Assembly: GCF_015500075.1 (NCBI RefSeq)
Contig: NZ_CP045498.1
Span: forward strand, 1 to 53,938
Source of the DNA: Mesorhizobium sp. INR15
Lineage (GTDB): Bacteria > Pseudomonadota > Alphaproteobacteria > Rhizobiales > Rhizobiaceae
Reading direction: 5' to 3'
DNA: 53,938 bases
Shown here: piece after piece, positions 35,642 through 44,263 of the stretch
How positions within the stretch are numbered: the first letter of the stretch is position 1
Layout: the number at the start of each line of letters is the position of its first letter
Notes under the pieces: model-generated
What the model was told of the DNA's origin: nothing
Database searches by the model: none
What the model saw: only the letters and a program-made list of their open reading frames with translations
Position numbers and translations under genes: made by a program

Positions 35642-36496
35642 ATGAAGCTTGTTACCTTCTCCCACCCTCAGGGAGGCCACAGTCATCATGCCGGCGTGCT
35701 CGACGGCGATCACGTCGCCTGCCTGACGGAAGCCGGTATCGCCGGCAGCGTGATGGAGATCGTGCTGGGCGGCAAAGCCATCCTCGACCGTATCCGCGAT
35801 GGCCTTGCCAAGGCTCCGCGCCATGCGCTCGCGGACGTGATCCTCGAGGCGCCGATCCGCCCGGGCAAGGTGCTGTGCTCCGGCATCAACTACAAGGGCC
35901 ACGCCGAGGAAAATCCCAACGCGAAAATGCCGACCGAACCGTTTTTCTTCACCAAGCTGCCGACCTCGGTGGTCGGACCCAATGTGCCGGTTGAAAAGCC
36001 TGTCAGGACAGAGCAGATGGACTACGAGGTGGAGTTTTCCGCCGTCATCGGCAAGAAACTGCACAAAGCAAAGGAAGCCGACGTGATGCCGGCAATCTTC
36101 GGCTATACGCTTCTCAACGACATTTCGGCACGTGACGTCCAATTCAAGGACAACCAGATCACCATCGGCAAGAACTTTGCCGGCTTCTCGCCGATCGGTC
36201 CGTGCATCGTGACCTCGGACGCGATGCCGCATCCCGATAATGTCGCGCTGAAGACACGGCTGAACGGCAAGACCCTGCAGGACGGCAGCACTTCGGACTG
36301 GCTGTTTTCCCTGCCGCAACTCGTCTCCTTCCTGTCGCAATACATTCCGCTCGAACCTGGCGACATCGTCTCGACGGGAACGCCGGCCGGCGTCGGCATC
36401 TTCCAGAAGCCGCCGATCTTCATGAAGGCCGGCGACGTCGTCGAGATCGAAGCCGATGGCATCGGCATCCTTAGAACACCCATCGTTGCGGGATAA
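35642..36496 (+). CDS. Fumarylacetoacetate hydrolase-family protein
   Basis: A 284-residue FAH-fold enzyme with KVLCSGINYKGHAEENPNA, PFFFTKLPTSVVGPN, DYEVEFSAVIGKKL (metal Asp/Glu), FGYTLLNDISARDVQFKDNQ and VSTGTPAGVG. Members hydrolyse beta-diketo acids or dehydrate and hydrolyse keto-deoxy sugar acids with Mg2+. The exact reaction is not readable; in this locus it probably acts on an oxo or keto-deoxy intermediate. Confidence 0.9.
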   Translation: MKLVTFSHPQGGHSHHAGVLDGDHVACLTEAGIAGSVMEIVLGGKAILDRIRDGLAKAPRHALADVILEAPIRPGKVLCSGINYKGHAEENPNAKMPTEPFFFTKLPTSVVGPNVPVEKPVRTEQMDYEVEFSAVIGKKLHKAKEADVMPAIFGYTLLNDISARDVQFKDNQITIGKNFAGFSPIGPCIVTSDAMPHPDNVALKTRLNGKTLQDGSTSDWLFSLPQLVSFLSQYIPLEPGDIVSTGTPAGVGIFQKPPIFMKAGDVVEIEADGIGILRTPIVAG

Positions 36497-36498
36497 AC

Positions 36499-37578
36499 AT
36501 GGCGACGGTGGCGATCCGGATTGGGGTGATCGGCTGCGGCTTCTACGCGCAGAACCATCTGCATGCGTGGAAGGAACTCGCTGCCGATGGGGCCGTGCTT
36601 GCCGCGGTCTGTGATGTGGATCCCGGCAAAGCCGAGGCAGCGGGCCGGACATTTGGCGTGCCCTTTTACACGGATGCCGCTGCTTTGCTTGCGACCGAGC
36701 GTCTTGACGGCGTCGACATCGTCACCCGTCACGACACGCACCGCGCGCTCTGCGAACTGGCGATTGCGCGAGGCGTTGCCATTATCGTGCAAAAGCCGTT
36801 GGCCCCGAACTGGGACGACTGCGTCGCCATTGTCGAGGCAGCCGCAAAGGCCGGCGTGTGGCTCGCGGTGCATGAAAATTTTCGCTTCCAGACGCCGATG
36901 CGCCATGTTCGGCGCGTCATCGACAGCGGCGCCATCGGCACGCCGAACTGGGCGCGAGTGACATTCCGAACCGGCTTCGACGTCTATCTCACGCAGCCTT
37001 ATTTCTACGACGAGGAACGGCTGGCAATCGCCGATGTCGGCATCCATGTGCTCGACCTCGCACGCTTCTTTCTCGGCGAGGTCGAGCGCATCTCCTGTGA
37101 GACCCAGCGCCGCAATCCCAAAGTGCGGGCCGAGGACACGGCCACGATGCTTTTGCGCCATCGCAGCGGCGCCGTCAGCGTTGTCGAATGCACATACGAG
37201 GCACGGCGCGACCCCGATCCGTTTCCGGAAACGCTGGTGGAGATCGAGGGCGACAAAGGCTCGATCATCGTTCGTCCGGGCTCGATCATGCGGGTCACCA
37301 GCAACGGAACAACGACCGAGGAGGACATCGGCTCACCATTGCGGTCCTGGACCAGCAATCCCTGGCATGTCGCGCAAGAAGGCGCATTCATGGCCTGCCG
37401 CCATTTTCTCGATTGCCTTCAGCGCGGCGTGCCTGCCGAAACCTCCGGCAAGGATAATCTCAAGACCTACGCCCTGGTTGACGCAGCCTATCGCGCGGCC
37501 GCCGAACATCGGGCAATCATTCCCGCCCAATGGAAAGAAAACACCGGCGCCCTCTCGATGGAGCGGTGGGCACAATGA
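36499..37578 (+). CDS. Gfo/Idh/MocA-family dehydrogenase (D-apiose dehydrogenase-like)
   Basis: A 359-residue NAD(P)-dependent sugar dehydrogenase. The Rossmann domain begins IRIGVIGCGFYAQNHLHAW, and the family EKP motif appears as IIVQKPLAPNW (Gln for Glu). ENFRFQTPMRHVRRVI and ADVGIHVLDLARFFLG (catalytic Asp-x-x-x-His) follow. Overall flavour and the ApnL-like gene nearby suggest oxidation of a furanose such as apiose to its lactone, but this is inferred. Overlaps the next gene by 4 bases. Confidence 0.85.
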   Translation: MATVAIRIGVIGCGFYAQNHLHAWKELAADGAVLAAVCDVDPGKAEAAGRTFGVPFYTDAAALLATERLDGVDIVTRHDTHRALCELAIARGVAIIVQKPLAPNWDDCVAIVEAAAKAGVWLAVHENFRFQTPMRHVRRVIDSGAIGTPNWARVTFRTGFDVYLTQPYFYDEERLAIADVGIHVLDLARFFLGEVERISCETQRRNPKVRAEDTATMLLRHRSGAVSVVECTYEARRDPDPFPETLVEIEGDKGSIIVRPGSIMRVTSNGTTTEEDIGSPLRSWTSNPWHVAQEGAFMACRHFLDCLQRGVPAETSGKDNLKTYALVDAAYRAAAEHRAIIPAQWKENTGALSMERWAQ

Positions 37579-37952
37579 CTGCGATGGGTCAGCAAAAGGC
37601 GCAAAGGCGATCGAAGCAAAAGGCCCGTGCAGCCACCTTCGCGATCACCGTGACGTTTGAACTTATCAAGGGCGGCCTTCCCGAATTTCATCGGCTGGTT
37701 AGCGAGAACGCGGCGCTTTCCGTCAAGCTCGAGCCGGATTGCTTGCGCTTCGATGTGTTGACGCCGTTGGATGCAACCGGTTCCACGGGTGTTTTCCTCT
37801 ATGAGATATATACGGATCGCGCGGCCTTTGACCTGCATCTTGCCTCGGACCATTTCCGTCAATTCGACCAGCGCTCGCGCGACCTGGTGATCAACAAGAC
37901 CGTTCTCGCCTATGCCGTGCTGGAAAATGCCAAGGTCGCGGAACGCATATGA
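37575..37952 (+). CDS. Antibiotic biosynthesis monooxygenase (ABM)-domain protein
   Basis: A 125-residue ferredoxin-like alpha/beta barrel protein. After a basic leader it reads FAITVTFELIKGGLPEFHRL, EPDCLRFDVLTPLDATGSTG and FLYEIYTDRAAFDLHLASDHF, the standard ABM strand order. Such proteins can be quinol monooxygenases or mutarotase-like helpers. ATGA overlaps couple it to the genes on both sides. Confidence 0.85.
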   Translation: MTAMGQQKAQRRSKQKARAATFAITVTFELIKGGLPEFHRLVSENAALSVKLEPDCLRFDVLTPLDATGSTGVFLYEIYTDRAAFDLHLASDHFRQFDQRSRDLVINKTVLAYAVLENAKVAERI

Positions 37953-39841
37953 GCGGCTACGTCACCGCGTTTGATCTGTTCGGGACGAACGAGCCGGTTG
38001 CCGAACGTCGGACCCTTACGGCCGGACCGCTGACCGCGATCCTTGAAGAGGGCAACCTTCGCACGATCTGCTTCGCTGGCGTCGAGGCGGTCCGAGCGAT
38101 CAACTATCTGGCGCGAGACGCATCCTGGGGCACATACAAGGCAGAGCTTTCGAACATTCGCATATCGGAAGACGAGGCCACGTTTGAGGTTGGCTACGAC
38201 GGGCTGTGCACCGGTCCGCAGGGCCGCTTTTCCTACCGGATGACAATAAGAGGCAAGGATTCCGGCGCGCTGACGATGGAAGCGGAAGGCGTCGCTCTCA
38301 CTGACTTCCCAACCAATCGCACCGGGTTCGTTGTGCTCCATCCTTCCGAGACAGCAGGCGGACGGCTGGCGATCACACACAGTGACGGCCGGATCGAGGA
38401 AACGGTATTTCCCGAGGCGATCAGCCCAGATCAGCCGGCCTTCGACATCGCCACGATGACGCACGAGCCGCAACCCGACATGGTCTGCACGGTCAGCATG
38501 GAAGGCGATGTTTTCGAGATGGAGGATCAGCGCAACTGGACCGACGCCTCGTTCAAGGCATATGTCCGTCCGCTGTCGAAGCCGCGACCCTATATCATCG
38601 CCAGCGGTTCGAAGGATGTCCAGCGTGTCACGGTCTCCATCCAGGCCAAGACACCGAAGACCCGCCCTCGAGCCGCAGACCGGGCGACGCTGACGCTAGG
38701 TGGACCTGCCGGACGGATGCCGGCCATGGCTCTGTTTCTCGACCCAGATGACCTGCCCGAAGCCTTGGCCTCAGCACCCCTGCTGGGCCCGGCACAGCAA
38801 GTTATTATCCGATTCGACAGCTCGCGCGGACATAATGCAAAGACGCTGGCAGAGGCATCCAGATTGGCTGCCTCGATCGGAGCCCTGCTGGCGATCGAGG
38901 CGGTCTTCGATGCGGTCGACCCGACGTCGGAGGCAAAGGCTGTCGTCAATGCGATCCGGTCGTCGGGTATCGAAGCCAGCGCTGTCCTGATTTCACCCCG
39001 GCGGGAATTCAAGACAAGGGGGTCGAACCTGGTCCCTCCGGGCGAACGGCCAGTCAGCGATCTCGTTGACGCGCTCAAATCAACCGGTATCACTGCTGCC
39101 ATCGGCGCCGGCACCCCTTCCTTGTTCACTGAATTCAATCGCAACCCGCCAATCGGCGATGCCGATTTCATCTTCTTCGGCAACGCCGCGGTCGTACATG
39201 CAGCCGATGACCTTTCCGTCATGGAAACCTTGGGCGTCTATCCTTCCGTCATCGCCACGGCGCGGTGTCTGTGCCCGGAAAAACCGATTTGGCTCGGTCC
39301 CTGCACGATCGGAATGCGCCACAATCCCTACGGCCCCGGTGTGGCAGCAAATCCTGGTCGTGTCAGAATACCTGCTTCGGGCGAGGACCCTCGGCATGGC
39401 GCGCTGTTCGGTGCGGCCTTCGCGGTTGGTGTCGCAGCTGAGGCTGCCGCGGCTGGTGTCGACCGACTCATGATCGCGTCTCCAAACGGTTCATTCGGCC
39501 TGCTCGGCCCGACCGGAATTCACCTTCCTATCCAGGCAGTCCACGCCGCGCTCGCGGCCGCAGCCGGTGCGGAGCGCTACGAGGTGTCTTTCGATCGCTC
39601 GGGTATCGCGGCTGTTGCATATCGCAGCGGCGAGAGTACCCGCATCCTGATCGCAAATCTTACCCCCGAGGATATCGAGCTTTCGATCCCTCGGGCTATC
39701 GACTCAGCCTGTATCATCGAGCCGTCGGCGAAGGTTTCAACATTGCAAATCAAGTCGTTACTGCTGGGTCGCTATCGAACGATGATACTCACTGCATCCG
39801 CATCGGTCGATGCTCGATACCGCTCGGCGATAGCCCCTTGA
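37949..39841 (+). CDS. Large sugar-lactonase-like protein (ApnL / D-apionate lactonase-like)
   Basis: A 630-residue cytoplasmic protein without signal or membrane segments. It starts with a beta-rich domain (LTAGPLTAILEEGNLRTICF, FEVGYDGLCTGPQGRFSYRM, DVFEMEDQRNWTDASFKAYV). A barrel-like middle and C-terminal part follow (ALFLDPDDLPEALASAP; FIFFGNAAVVHAADDLSVME; GPCTIGMRHNPYGPGVAANP; LMIASPNGSFGLLGPTG). I associate this architecture with the ApnL family of apionate lactonases, from memory and without a search. It is the last gene of the operon and overlaps the ABM gene by 4 bases. Confidence 0.6.
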   Translation: MSGYVTAFDLFGTNEPVAERRTLTAGPLTAILEEGNLRTICFAGVEAVRAINYLARDASWGTYKAELSNIRISEDEATFEVGYDGLCTGPQGRFSYRMTIRGKDSGALTMEAEGVALTDFPTNRTGFVVLHPSETAGGRLAITHSDGRIEETVFPEAISPDQPAFDIATMTHEPQPDMVCTVSMEGDVFEMEDQRNWTDASFKAYVRPLSKPRPYIIASGSKDVQRVTVSIQAKTPKTRPRAADRATLTLGGPAGRMPAMALFLDPDDLPEALASAPLLGPAQQVIIRFDSSRGHNAKTLAEASRLAASIGALLAIEAVFDAVDPTSEAKAVVNAIRSSGIEASAVLISPRREFKTRGSNLVPPGERPVSDLVDALKSTGITAAIGAGTPSLFTEFNRNPPIGDADFIFFGNAAVVHAADDLSVMETLGVYPSVIATARCLCPEKPIWLGPCTIGMRHNPYGPGVAANPGRVRIPASGEDPRHGALFGAAFAVGVAAEAAAAGVDRLMIASPNGSFGLLGPTGIHLPIQAVHAALAAAAGAERYEVSFDRSGIAAVAYRSGESTRILIANLTPEDIELSIPRAIDSACIIEPSAKVSTLQIKSLLLGRYRTMILTASASVDARYRSAIAP

Positions 39842-39981
39842 CCCAAGACGGACTACCGTTAGGCGTGCGTCTTAGAGGACATTCAGATTAGCGCTTGTAG
39901 GATCGGTCAGCCGTTTCCAGACTGCCCATTACGCGACTTTTTGAGCACAAATGGCGAACGGACGGAAGTCGGCCCTCGGGC

Positions 39982-40328
39982 CTATTCAAAAGGGTTTTCC
40001 AACCGTCGGACGCTCCGGAGCACCAAGTCGAAATTCGGCATAGGGCCACAGATCATGGCGATCAAGGCACCGTAGTCTCGCCGCAGGGCGTCGGCAGCAG
40101 GGCGAAGGTCGGCGGTTCGGCAGATGCACGGTCGTATTCCTTGCGGTTGAAAAACATGCGAGCATGAGCCACGCAGTCGGCGCCAAGATCCCTGTTCGCC
40201 ATCGCCCGGCGGCCGGTTTCAGACTCCATGAGCCGATGAATGTTATAACCGTGGCGTGAGATCCGTTGTCCGCCACCACGCTGCTCACTCTTACGCTCAA
40301 ACCAGTGCCGCAGGCCATGAAGGATCAA
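39982..40328 (-). pseudogene. AbiEii/AbiGii-type nucleotidyltransferase toxin, C-terminal remnant
   Basis: Minus-strand reading gives GLRHWFERKSEQRGGGQRIS, HGYNIHRLMESETGRRAM and HARMFFNRKEYDRASAEPPT. After a frame change near 40085 it continues DALRRDYGALIAMICGPMPN and FDLVLRSVRRLENPFE, stopping at 39982. This is the C-terminus of AbiEii-like toxins (abortive infection/toxin-antitoxin systems). The nucleotidyltransferase core and any antitoxin are missing, so it is a relic. Confidence 0.65.
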
Positions 40329-40449
40329 GACTTAGGCCCAAAAGGTCCGCTCCGGATCGACCGTCGTTACCACTTGTCATCGCAAAGAAGCCCGACCGCG
40401 TGATCAAACGATGTTGATCAAGCGGCGGCCGTCTCTCGCGAACTTGCCT

Positions 40450-40745
40450 GGTCGATCCTGATGGCGATGTGATGCCAGAAGGTGCCGGCATTAGGTGGTG
40501 TGAATTCGTAGGTGAAACGCTCGGCGGGCTTGATCGGCGATTGTGTCAAGCCCGGCACGCCATCCATGGCGTTCTACAACCTGATGCCGTGCCAATGAAC
40601 CGTGGTGTTTTCGTCAAGCCCGTTCTCGACGACAATACGGATCGGCTGACCCCGTCTGATGCGAAGCGTCGGACCAGGGATCGTACAGGCGCCATCGAGG
40701 CGCGATCAGATCGAAAGTTGGAACCACGCGGCCATTGACGTGTCC
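40450..40745 (-). pseudogene. Multicopper oxidase, N-terminal fragment
   Basis: NGRVVPTFDLIAP and, one frame over, TIPGPTLRIRRGQPIRIVVE then NTTVHWHGIRL, a stop codon, NAMDGVPGLTQSPIKPAERF and YEFTPPNAGTFWHH. These are the first copper-site strands (HWHG) of laccase-like multicopper oxidases. One indel, one nonsense codon and truncation after the FWHH strand make it non-functional. It fits the copper theme of this block. Confidence 0.7.
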
Positions 40746-40754
40746 ATGCAAAAA

Positions 40755-41543
40755 TCAAATGTCGTGCAGACCGACAATCACGCTTTCAAGCGCCATCAGT
40801 GCGTCCCGTGCGCCGTCCGCATCTCCTTTCTCGAAATCATCCCCGCTCTGCCCCATCGTATTGGTGACATGAGCAAGGCAGAGCACCCGCGCGCCTGCAG
40901 TGCGGGCAAAAGTGTAAAGTGCAGCCGCCTCCATCTCAACCGCGAGGATGCCTTTGGTCCGCGCTGCGTTGATGGCTTCGATGGTTTCACGAAAGGGCGC
41001 ATCCGTCGTCCAGCTTGCCCCGACAATGCTATGCAGCCCCGTCTGCGCCAGCGCGCTTGCCGCCCGCGTCACAAGGTCAGGGACAGCCTCGGCGAACTCC
41101 GACGGAGGAGCGTAGTGATAGCTGGTCCCCTCGTCCCGCAACGCCCTGTCGATGACGACAAAGTAAGGTGGAGGCCCCGCCGGCACAATCTGCCCGGCCG
41201 AGGTGAGGCTCACGAGCAGCTGGCATCCAGTGGCGAAAAGTTCTTCGGCTACGAGGACGGCAAAGGACGCGCCGACCACCCGCCCCACAATCCCGACACG
41301 CTGGCCGCCAAGGTCGAATGTGTCCAGTTCGGTGTGATAGCAGGGCCAGTTCGCAAACGGTTGCGCTGACCCCGTTCGGCGCAAGTGGCGTACCAAGTCG
41401 CCATCCGGATCCAGAATGCATACTGGCGGCACTTGCTCAGCGGCCAACCCCTTCTGTCGCCGAGCCTCTCGCAACAGAGCCGCAGGGGTAAATACGGATG
41501 TCGTGGCTATGTGCTTGTTGTCGAGAATGGGTGGAGTGACCAT
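40755..41543 (-). CDS. Nucleoside phosphorylase-like protein (PNP/UDP family)
   Basis: A 262-residue protein with VGIVGRVVGASFAVLVAEEL, QLLVSLTSAGQI, DRALRDEGTSYHYAPPSEF and AVEMEAAALYTFARTAGARV. The last two carry the ribose/phosphate and purine-site motifs of uridine/purine phosphorylases (EMEAAAL). It probably cleaves a nucleoside with phosphate. It appears intact despite decayed neighbours. Start at ATG 41543, 34 bases from the divergent methyltransferase start. Confidence 0.85.
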   Translation of the reverse strand: MVTPPILDNKHIATTSVFTPAALLREARRQKGLAAEQVPPVCILDPDGDLVRHLRRTGSAQPFANWPCYHTELDTFDLGGQRVGIVGRVVGASFAVLVAEELFATGCQLLVSLTSAGQIVPAGPPPYFVVIDRALRDEGTSYHYAPPSEFAEAVPDLVTRAASALAQTGLHSIVGASWTTDAPFRETIEAINAARTKGILAVEMEAAALYTFARTAGARVLCLAHVTNTMGQSGDDFEKGDADGARDALMALESVIVGLHDI

Positions 41544-41576
41544 ATTCCGCTAACCTTGAACCGGAGGGAGAAACTT

Positions 41577-42204
41577 ATGGGAAGCGAGAGCCGTCAGGCC
41601 CATTGGGAGGACGTGTACACCAGGAAAAGCGAGAAAGAAGTCAGCTGGTTTGAAGAGAATCCCGCTCCTTCGCTCGAACTGATTGCCGCTTTAGCGCCAA
41701 CCAACGACCTGGCTATCATCGACATCGGAGGGGGTGCTTCACGTCTGGTTGATAGCCTTATCGAAAAGGGCTTTAGGGACATCACGGTCCTTGATTTGTC
41801 CTTCGCCGCATTGGAGGCTGCCAAAACCCGCCTTGGAGAACGGGCCGCGCAAGCCCATTGGCTCGTTGCCGATGCCACGAGATGGGAGCCGTCGCAAAAC
41901 CTACGACATCTGGCATGACAGAGCCGCCTTCCATTTCCTTACCGAGGAGCAGGATCGTGTTGCCTACGTCGCGCGCCTGAGGCGAGCCCTAAAGGCCGGA
42001 GGACACGCGATCATTGCCACTTTTGCCCCTGACGGGCCAGACCGATGTAGCGGTCTTCGCGTAGAGCGTTATGATGCGACGAGCCTCGGCCAGACGCTCG
42101 GGCCGGGATTCGAGTTAGTCGACACTCGGCAGCATACGCATGTGACGCCTTGGGGTTCAACTCAGTCATTCCAAATCAGTATTTTTCGGCGGGTTGCCTC
42201 GTAG
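41577..42204 (+). pseudogene. Class I SAM-dependent methyltransferase, one frameshift
   Basis: ATG 41577 follows GGAGGGAGAAA. SRQAHWEDVYTRKSEKEVSW, AIIDIGGGASRLVDSLIEKG (SAM-binding glycine motif) and ITVLDLSFAALEAAKTRLG are intact. Near 41892 a one-base indel shifts the frame, and TYDIWHDRAAFHFLTEEQDR and LKAGGHAIIATFAPDGPDRC continue to a stop at 42204. The gene is otherwise full length, so the break is recent or a sequencing error. Substrate unknown; the family includes tellurite/thiol-type methyltransferases. Confidence 0.8.
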
Positions 42205-42316
42205 TAAGCGCCTCCCTGCACGATCTGTCGATCATTGAATTCCGGGCTGGAAATTACAGCGGAAAACTCAATTCTGAACGGTCCAGTTCCTGGAGATCGG
42301 ATCATGATTTGTGGCC

Positions 42317-42436
42317 TCATGCGGCCAGCTTTTCCAGTCTCATTTTCGATGCGAACTCGGCTGGCGTGATGTTGGCAAGGGTCGAATGTGGTCGGTGCTC
42401 GTTATGATCCTCCTTCCATAGCTGAATCCCTGTCAG
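42317..42436 (-). pseudogene. IS3-family transposase (OrfB), C-terminal remnant
   Basis: The minus strand encodes LWKEDHNEHRPHSTLANITP followed by AEFASKMRLEKLAA and stop, the very end of an IS3-family integrase domain. Upstream sequence is unrelated, so only about 40 codons survive. The rest of 42205-42734 shows no other gene. Confidence 0.75.
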
Positions 42437-42734
42437 CACTTGGGCAAGGTTCAGAATTGCGACAAGCCGAACGACCGGGAGCAGCGTATTGCCTGAGATG
42501 ATCTCGGAAGCCATGCAACGCGCTATAACGCGCATGCAGGCTATACAGCCGCTAGGAAAACGAGCTTCGCAAAAAGCCCCTATGACCGGTGCGGCAAAGA
42601 AGCCGAACGGATCTTTGTCAGGTGTGGAGTATCGCGCCAAATGTAACAAATCGGCTTTCCGTGACGAAGTACGAATTATCATCTCATGTCCGCCGTCACC
42701 CTTTTTTGGTGGGCAGACAGTTCAGGAGTGAGCC

Positions 42735-43130
42735 ATGCTTGATCGACGTGCTTTTCTCATCGCTCTGACCGCCGCATCAACGTTCGCCTCGGCTCCTTCC
42801 GCGCTCGCCGCCGATCAGATGGCCTTCACCCAGCAGGCTTTCGACGCCGCGCAAAAGGCGGGCAAGCCAATCCTGGTCGAGATCACCGCGTCGTGGTGCC
42901 CGACTTGCAAGGCGCAGAAGCAGGTGCTTGGAGGGCTGCTACCCATGCCTGAGCACAAGAATCTGGCGGTCTTCGAAGTTGACTTCGACGCCCAAAAGGA
43001 TGTCGTGCGGGCTTTCAACGCGCAAATGCAGAGCACGCTGATCACCTTCAAGGGCGCCACAGAAGTCGGAAGACTGGTCGGCGAAACCAAGGCGGATGCC
43101 ATCAAGCAGCTGCTCGATACGACGATCTGA
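42735..43130 (+). CDS. Periplasmic thioredoxin-family protein
   Basis: A 131-residue protein with a signal peptide containing an Arg pair (LDRRAFLIALTAASTFASAP, cleavage near SALAAD) and a thioredoxin fold. The redox motif is WCPTC in LVEITASWCPTCKAQKQVL. SGAG-type AGGAGTGAGCC precedes the ATG. It lies 9 bases upstream of ccdA, and the pair probably moves reducing equivalents to periplasmic thiols, for example in copper or cytochrome maturation. Confidence 0.9.
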   Translation: MLDRRAFLIALTAASTFASAPSALAADQMAFTQQAFDAAQKAGKPILVEITASWCPTCKAQKQVLGGLLPMPEHKNLAVFEVDFDAQKDVVRAFNAQMQSTLITFKGATEVGRLVGETKADAIKQLLDTTI

Positions 43131-43139
43131 GCGACCGCT

Positions 43140-43859
43140 ATGCTTGGTGGACTGGGTTTTTCGTTGCTTGCGGGTGTGCTATCGACGGTTTCGCCCTGCG
43201 TCCTTCCTTTGATCCCGGTCGTGCTCGGTGCCGCGGCGAGCCAGCATCGCTACGGCCCTGCGGCGCTAGCGGCTGGCTTGGCCATTTCGTTTACCACCAT
43301 CGGTCTTTTCATCGCGACGATCGGGTTTTCAATCGGGCTTGACGGCGGCATCTTCCGGAGCGCCGCCGCGATCGTGATGCTTTGCCTCGGTTTCGTCCTC
43401 GTCGTTCCTTCATTTCAGGCGCAATTCTCGCTCGCCGCGGGGCCGGTCGGCAATTGGGCCGAACAACGCTTCGGCGGATTTTCGTCGGTCGGGCTGTGGG
43501 GCCAGTTCGGAGTCGGCCTGTTGCTCGGTGCGGTCTGGAGTCCATGCGTCGGTCCGACGTTGGGCGCCGCATCCGTGCTTGCGGCGCAAGGTCATAACCT
43601 CGCGCAGGTTGCCGTCACTATGATCATTTTCGGGATCGGCGCGGCACTTCCGCTTTTGATCCTTGGGACACTGTCGCGCGAAACTCTTTTGCGCTGGCGC
43701 GGTCAGTTGGCCAGTGCCGGCAGCGGGCTGAAAATCGCGCTCGGGTTTGTGCTGATCACCACCGCCGCTGCGATACTCACCGGCGTCGACAAGGCGATTG
43801 AAACCGCCTTCGTTAACGCCTCGCCCGCGTGGCTGACGGCCTTGACGACACGTTTTTGA
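43140..43859 (+). CDS. ccdA: CcdA/DsbD-like thiol-disulfide transmembrane transporter
   Basis: A 239-residue protein with six helices and the two family cysteine sites, VSPCVLPLIPVVLG near residue 20 and WSPCVGPTLGAAS near 140. These pass electrons across the membrane. Co-directional with and close to the thioredoxin gene, its likely partner. Confidence 0.9.
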   Translation: MLGGLGFSLLAGVLSTVSPCVLPLIPVVLGAAASQHRYGPAALAAGLAISFTTIGLFIATIGFSIGLDGGIFRSAAAIVMLCLGFVLVVPSFQAQFSLAAGPVGNWAEQRFGGFSSVGLWGQFGVGLLLGAVWSPCVGPTLGAASVLAAQGHNLAQVAVTMIIFGIGAALPLLILGTLSRETLLRWRGQLASAGSGLKIALGFVLITTAAAILTGVDKAIETAFVNASPAWLTALTTRF

Positions 43860-43925
43860 AGAAACTCCCGACGGCATCGGGCGGCCGTGGAGACGTCGAC
43901 TTGAAGCGCCCGAAACACCGCAACC

Positions 43926-43948
43926 GTTGCGCCATGCAATGGCGCAAC
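43926..43948 (+). promoter_or_regulatory. Perfect hairpin directly before a ribosome-binding site
   Basis: GTTGCGCCAT and its exact complement enclose a GCA loop; the stem ends two bases before GGAGG (43951) of the Met-rich protein gene. It could block or expose the ribosome site, stabilise the 5' end, or partly stop read-through from ccdA. Confidence 0.55.
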
Positions 43949-43960
43949 AAGGAGGAAACA

Positions 43961-44263
43961 ATGAACGCGTTGAAACTAACCACTCTGTTCTGTCTGTTCG
44001 GCCTTTCGGCTACACCGGTCTTGGCCGATGATGCGATGGGCATGATGAAAATGATGAAAGGTGGCGAGGTCATCGCCGTGATGCCTGACGGTCACATGGG
44101 AACGATGACCATGACCGATGAAAAGATGATGGGCGACATGATGAAGATGTCGAAGCCCCTCGATCATTGCGTCATGATGATGACCGGCGCCGACGGCAAG
44201 ACCTACATGGTGGACACCTCGACGCCTGAGGCAACGAAAGAATGCGAGAAGATGGCGAAGTAG
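43961..44263 (+). CDS. Methionine-rich periplasmic protein, probably metal-binding
   Basis: A 100-residue protein with a signal peptide (LKLTTLFCLFGLSATPVLAD) and a mature part unusually rich in Met, Lys and Asp (GMMKMMKGGE; GHMGTMTMTDEKMMGDMMKM; DHCVMMMTGADG). Met and His clusters of this kind bind Cu(I) in copper-resistance proteins; binding here is inferred. The start has a strong GGAGG. Not assigned to a named family. Confidence 0.75.
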   Translation: MNALKLTTLFCLFGLSATPVLADDAMGMMKMMKGGEVIAVMPDGHMGTMTMTDEKMMGDMMKMSKPLDHCVMMMTGADGKTYMVDTSTPEATKECEKMAK

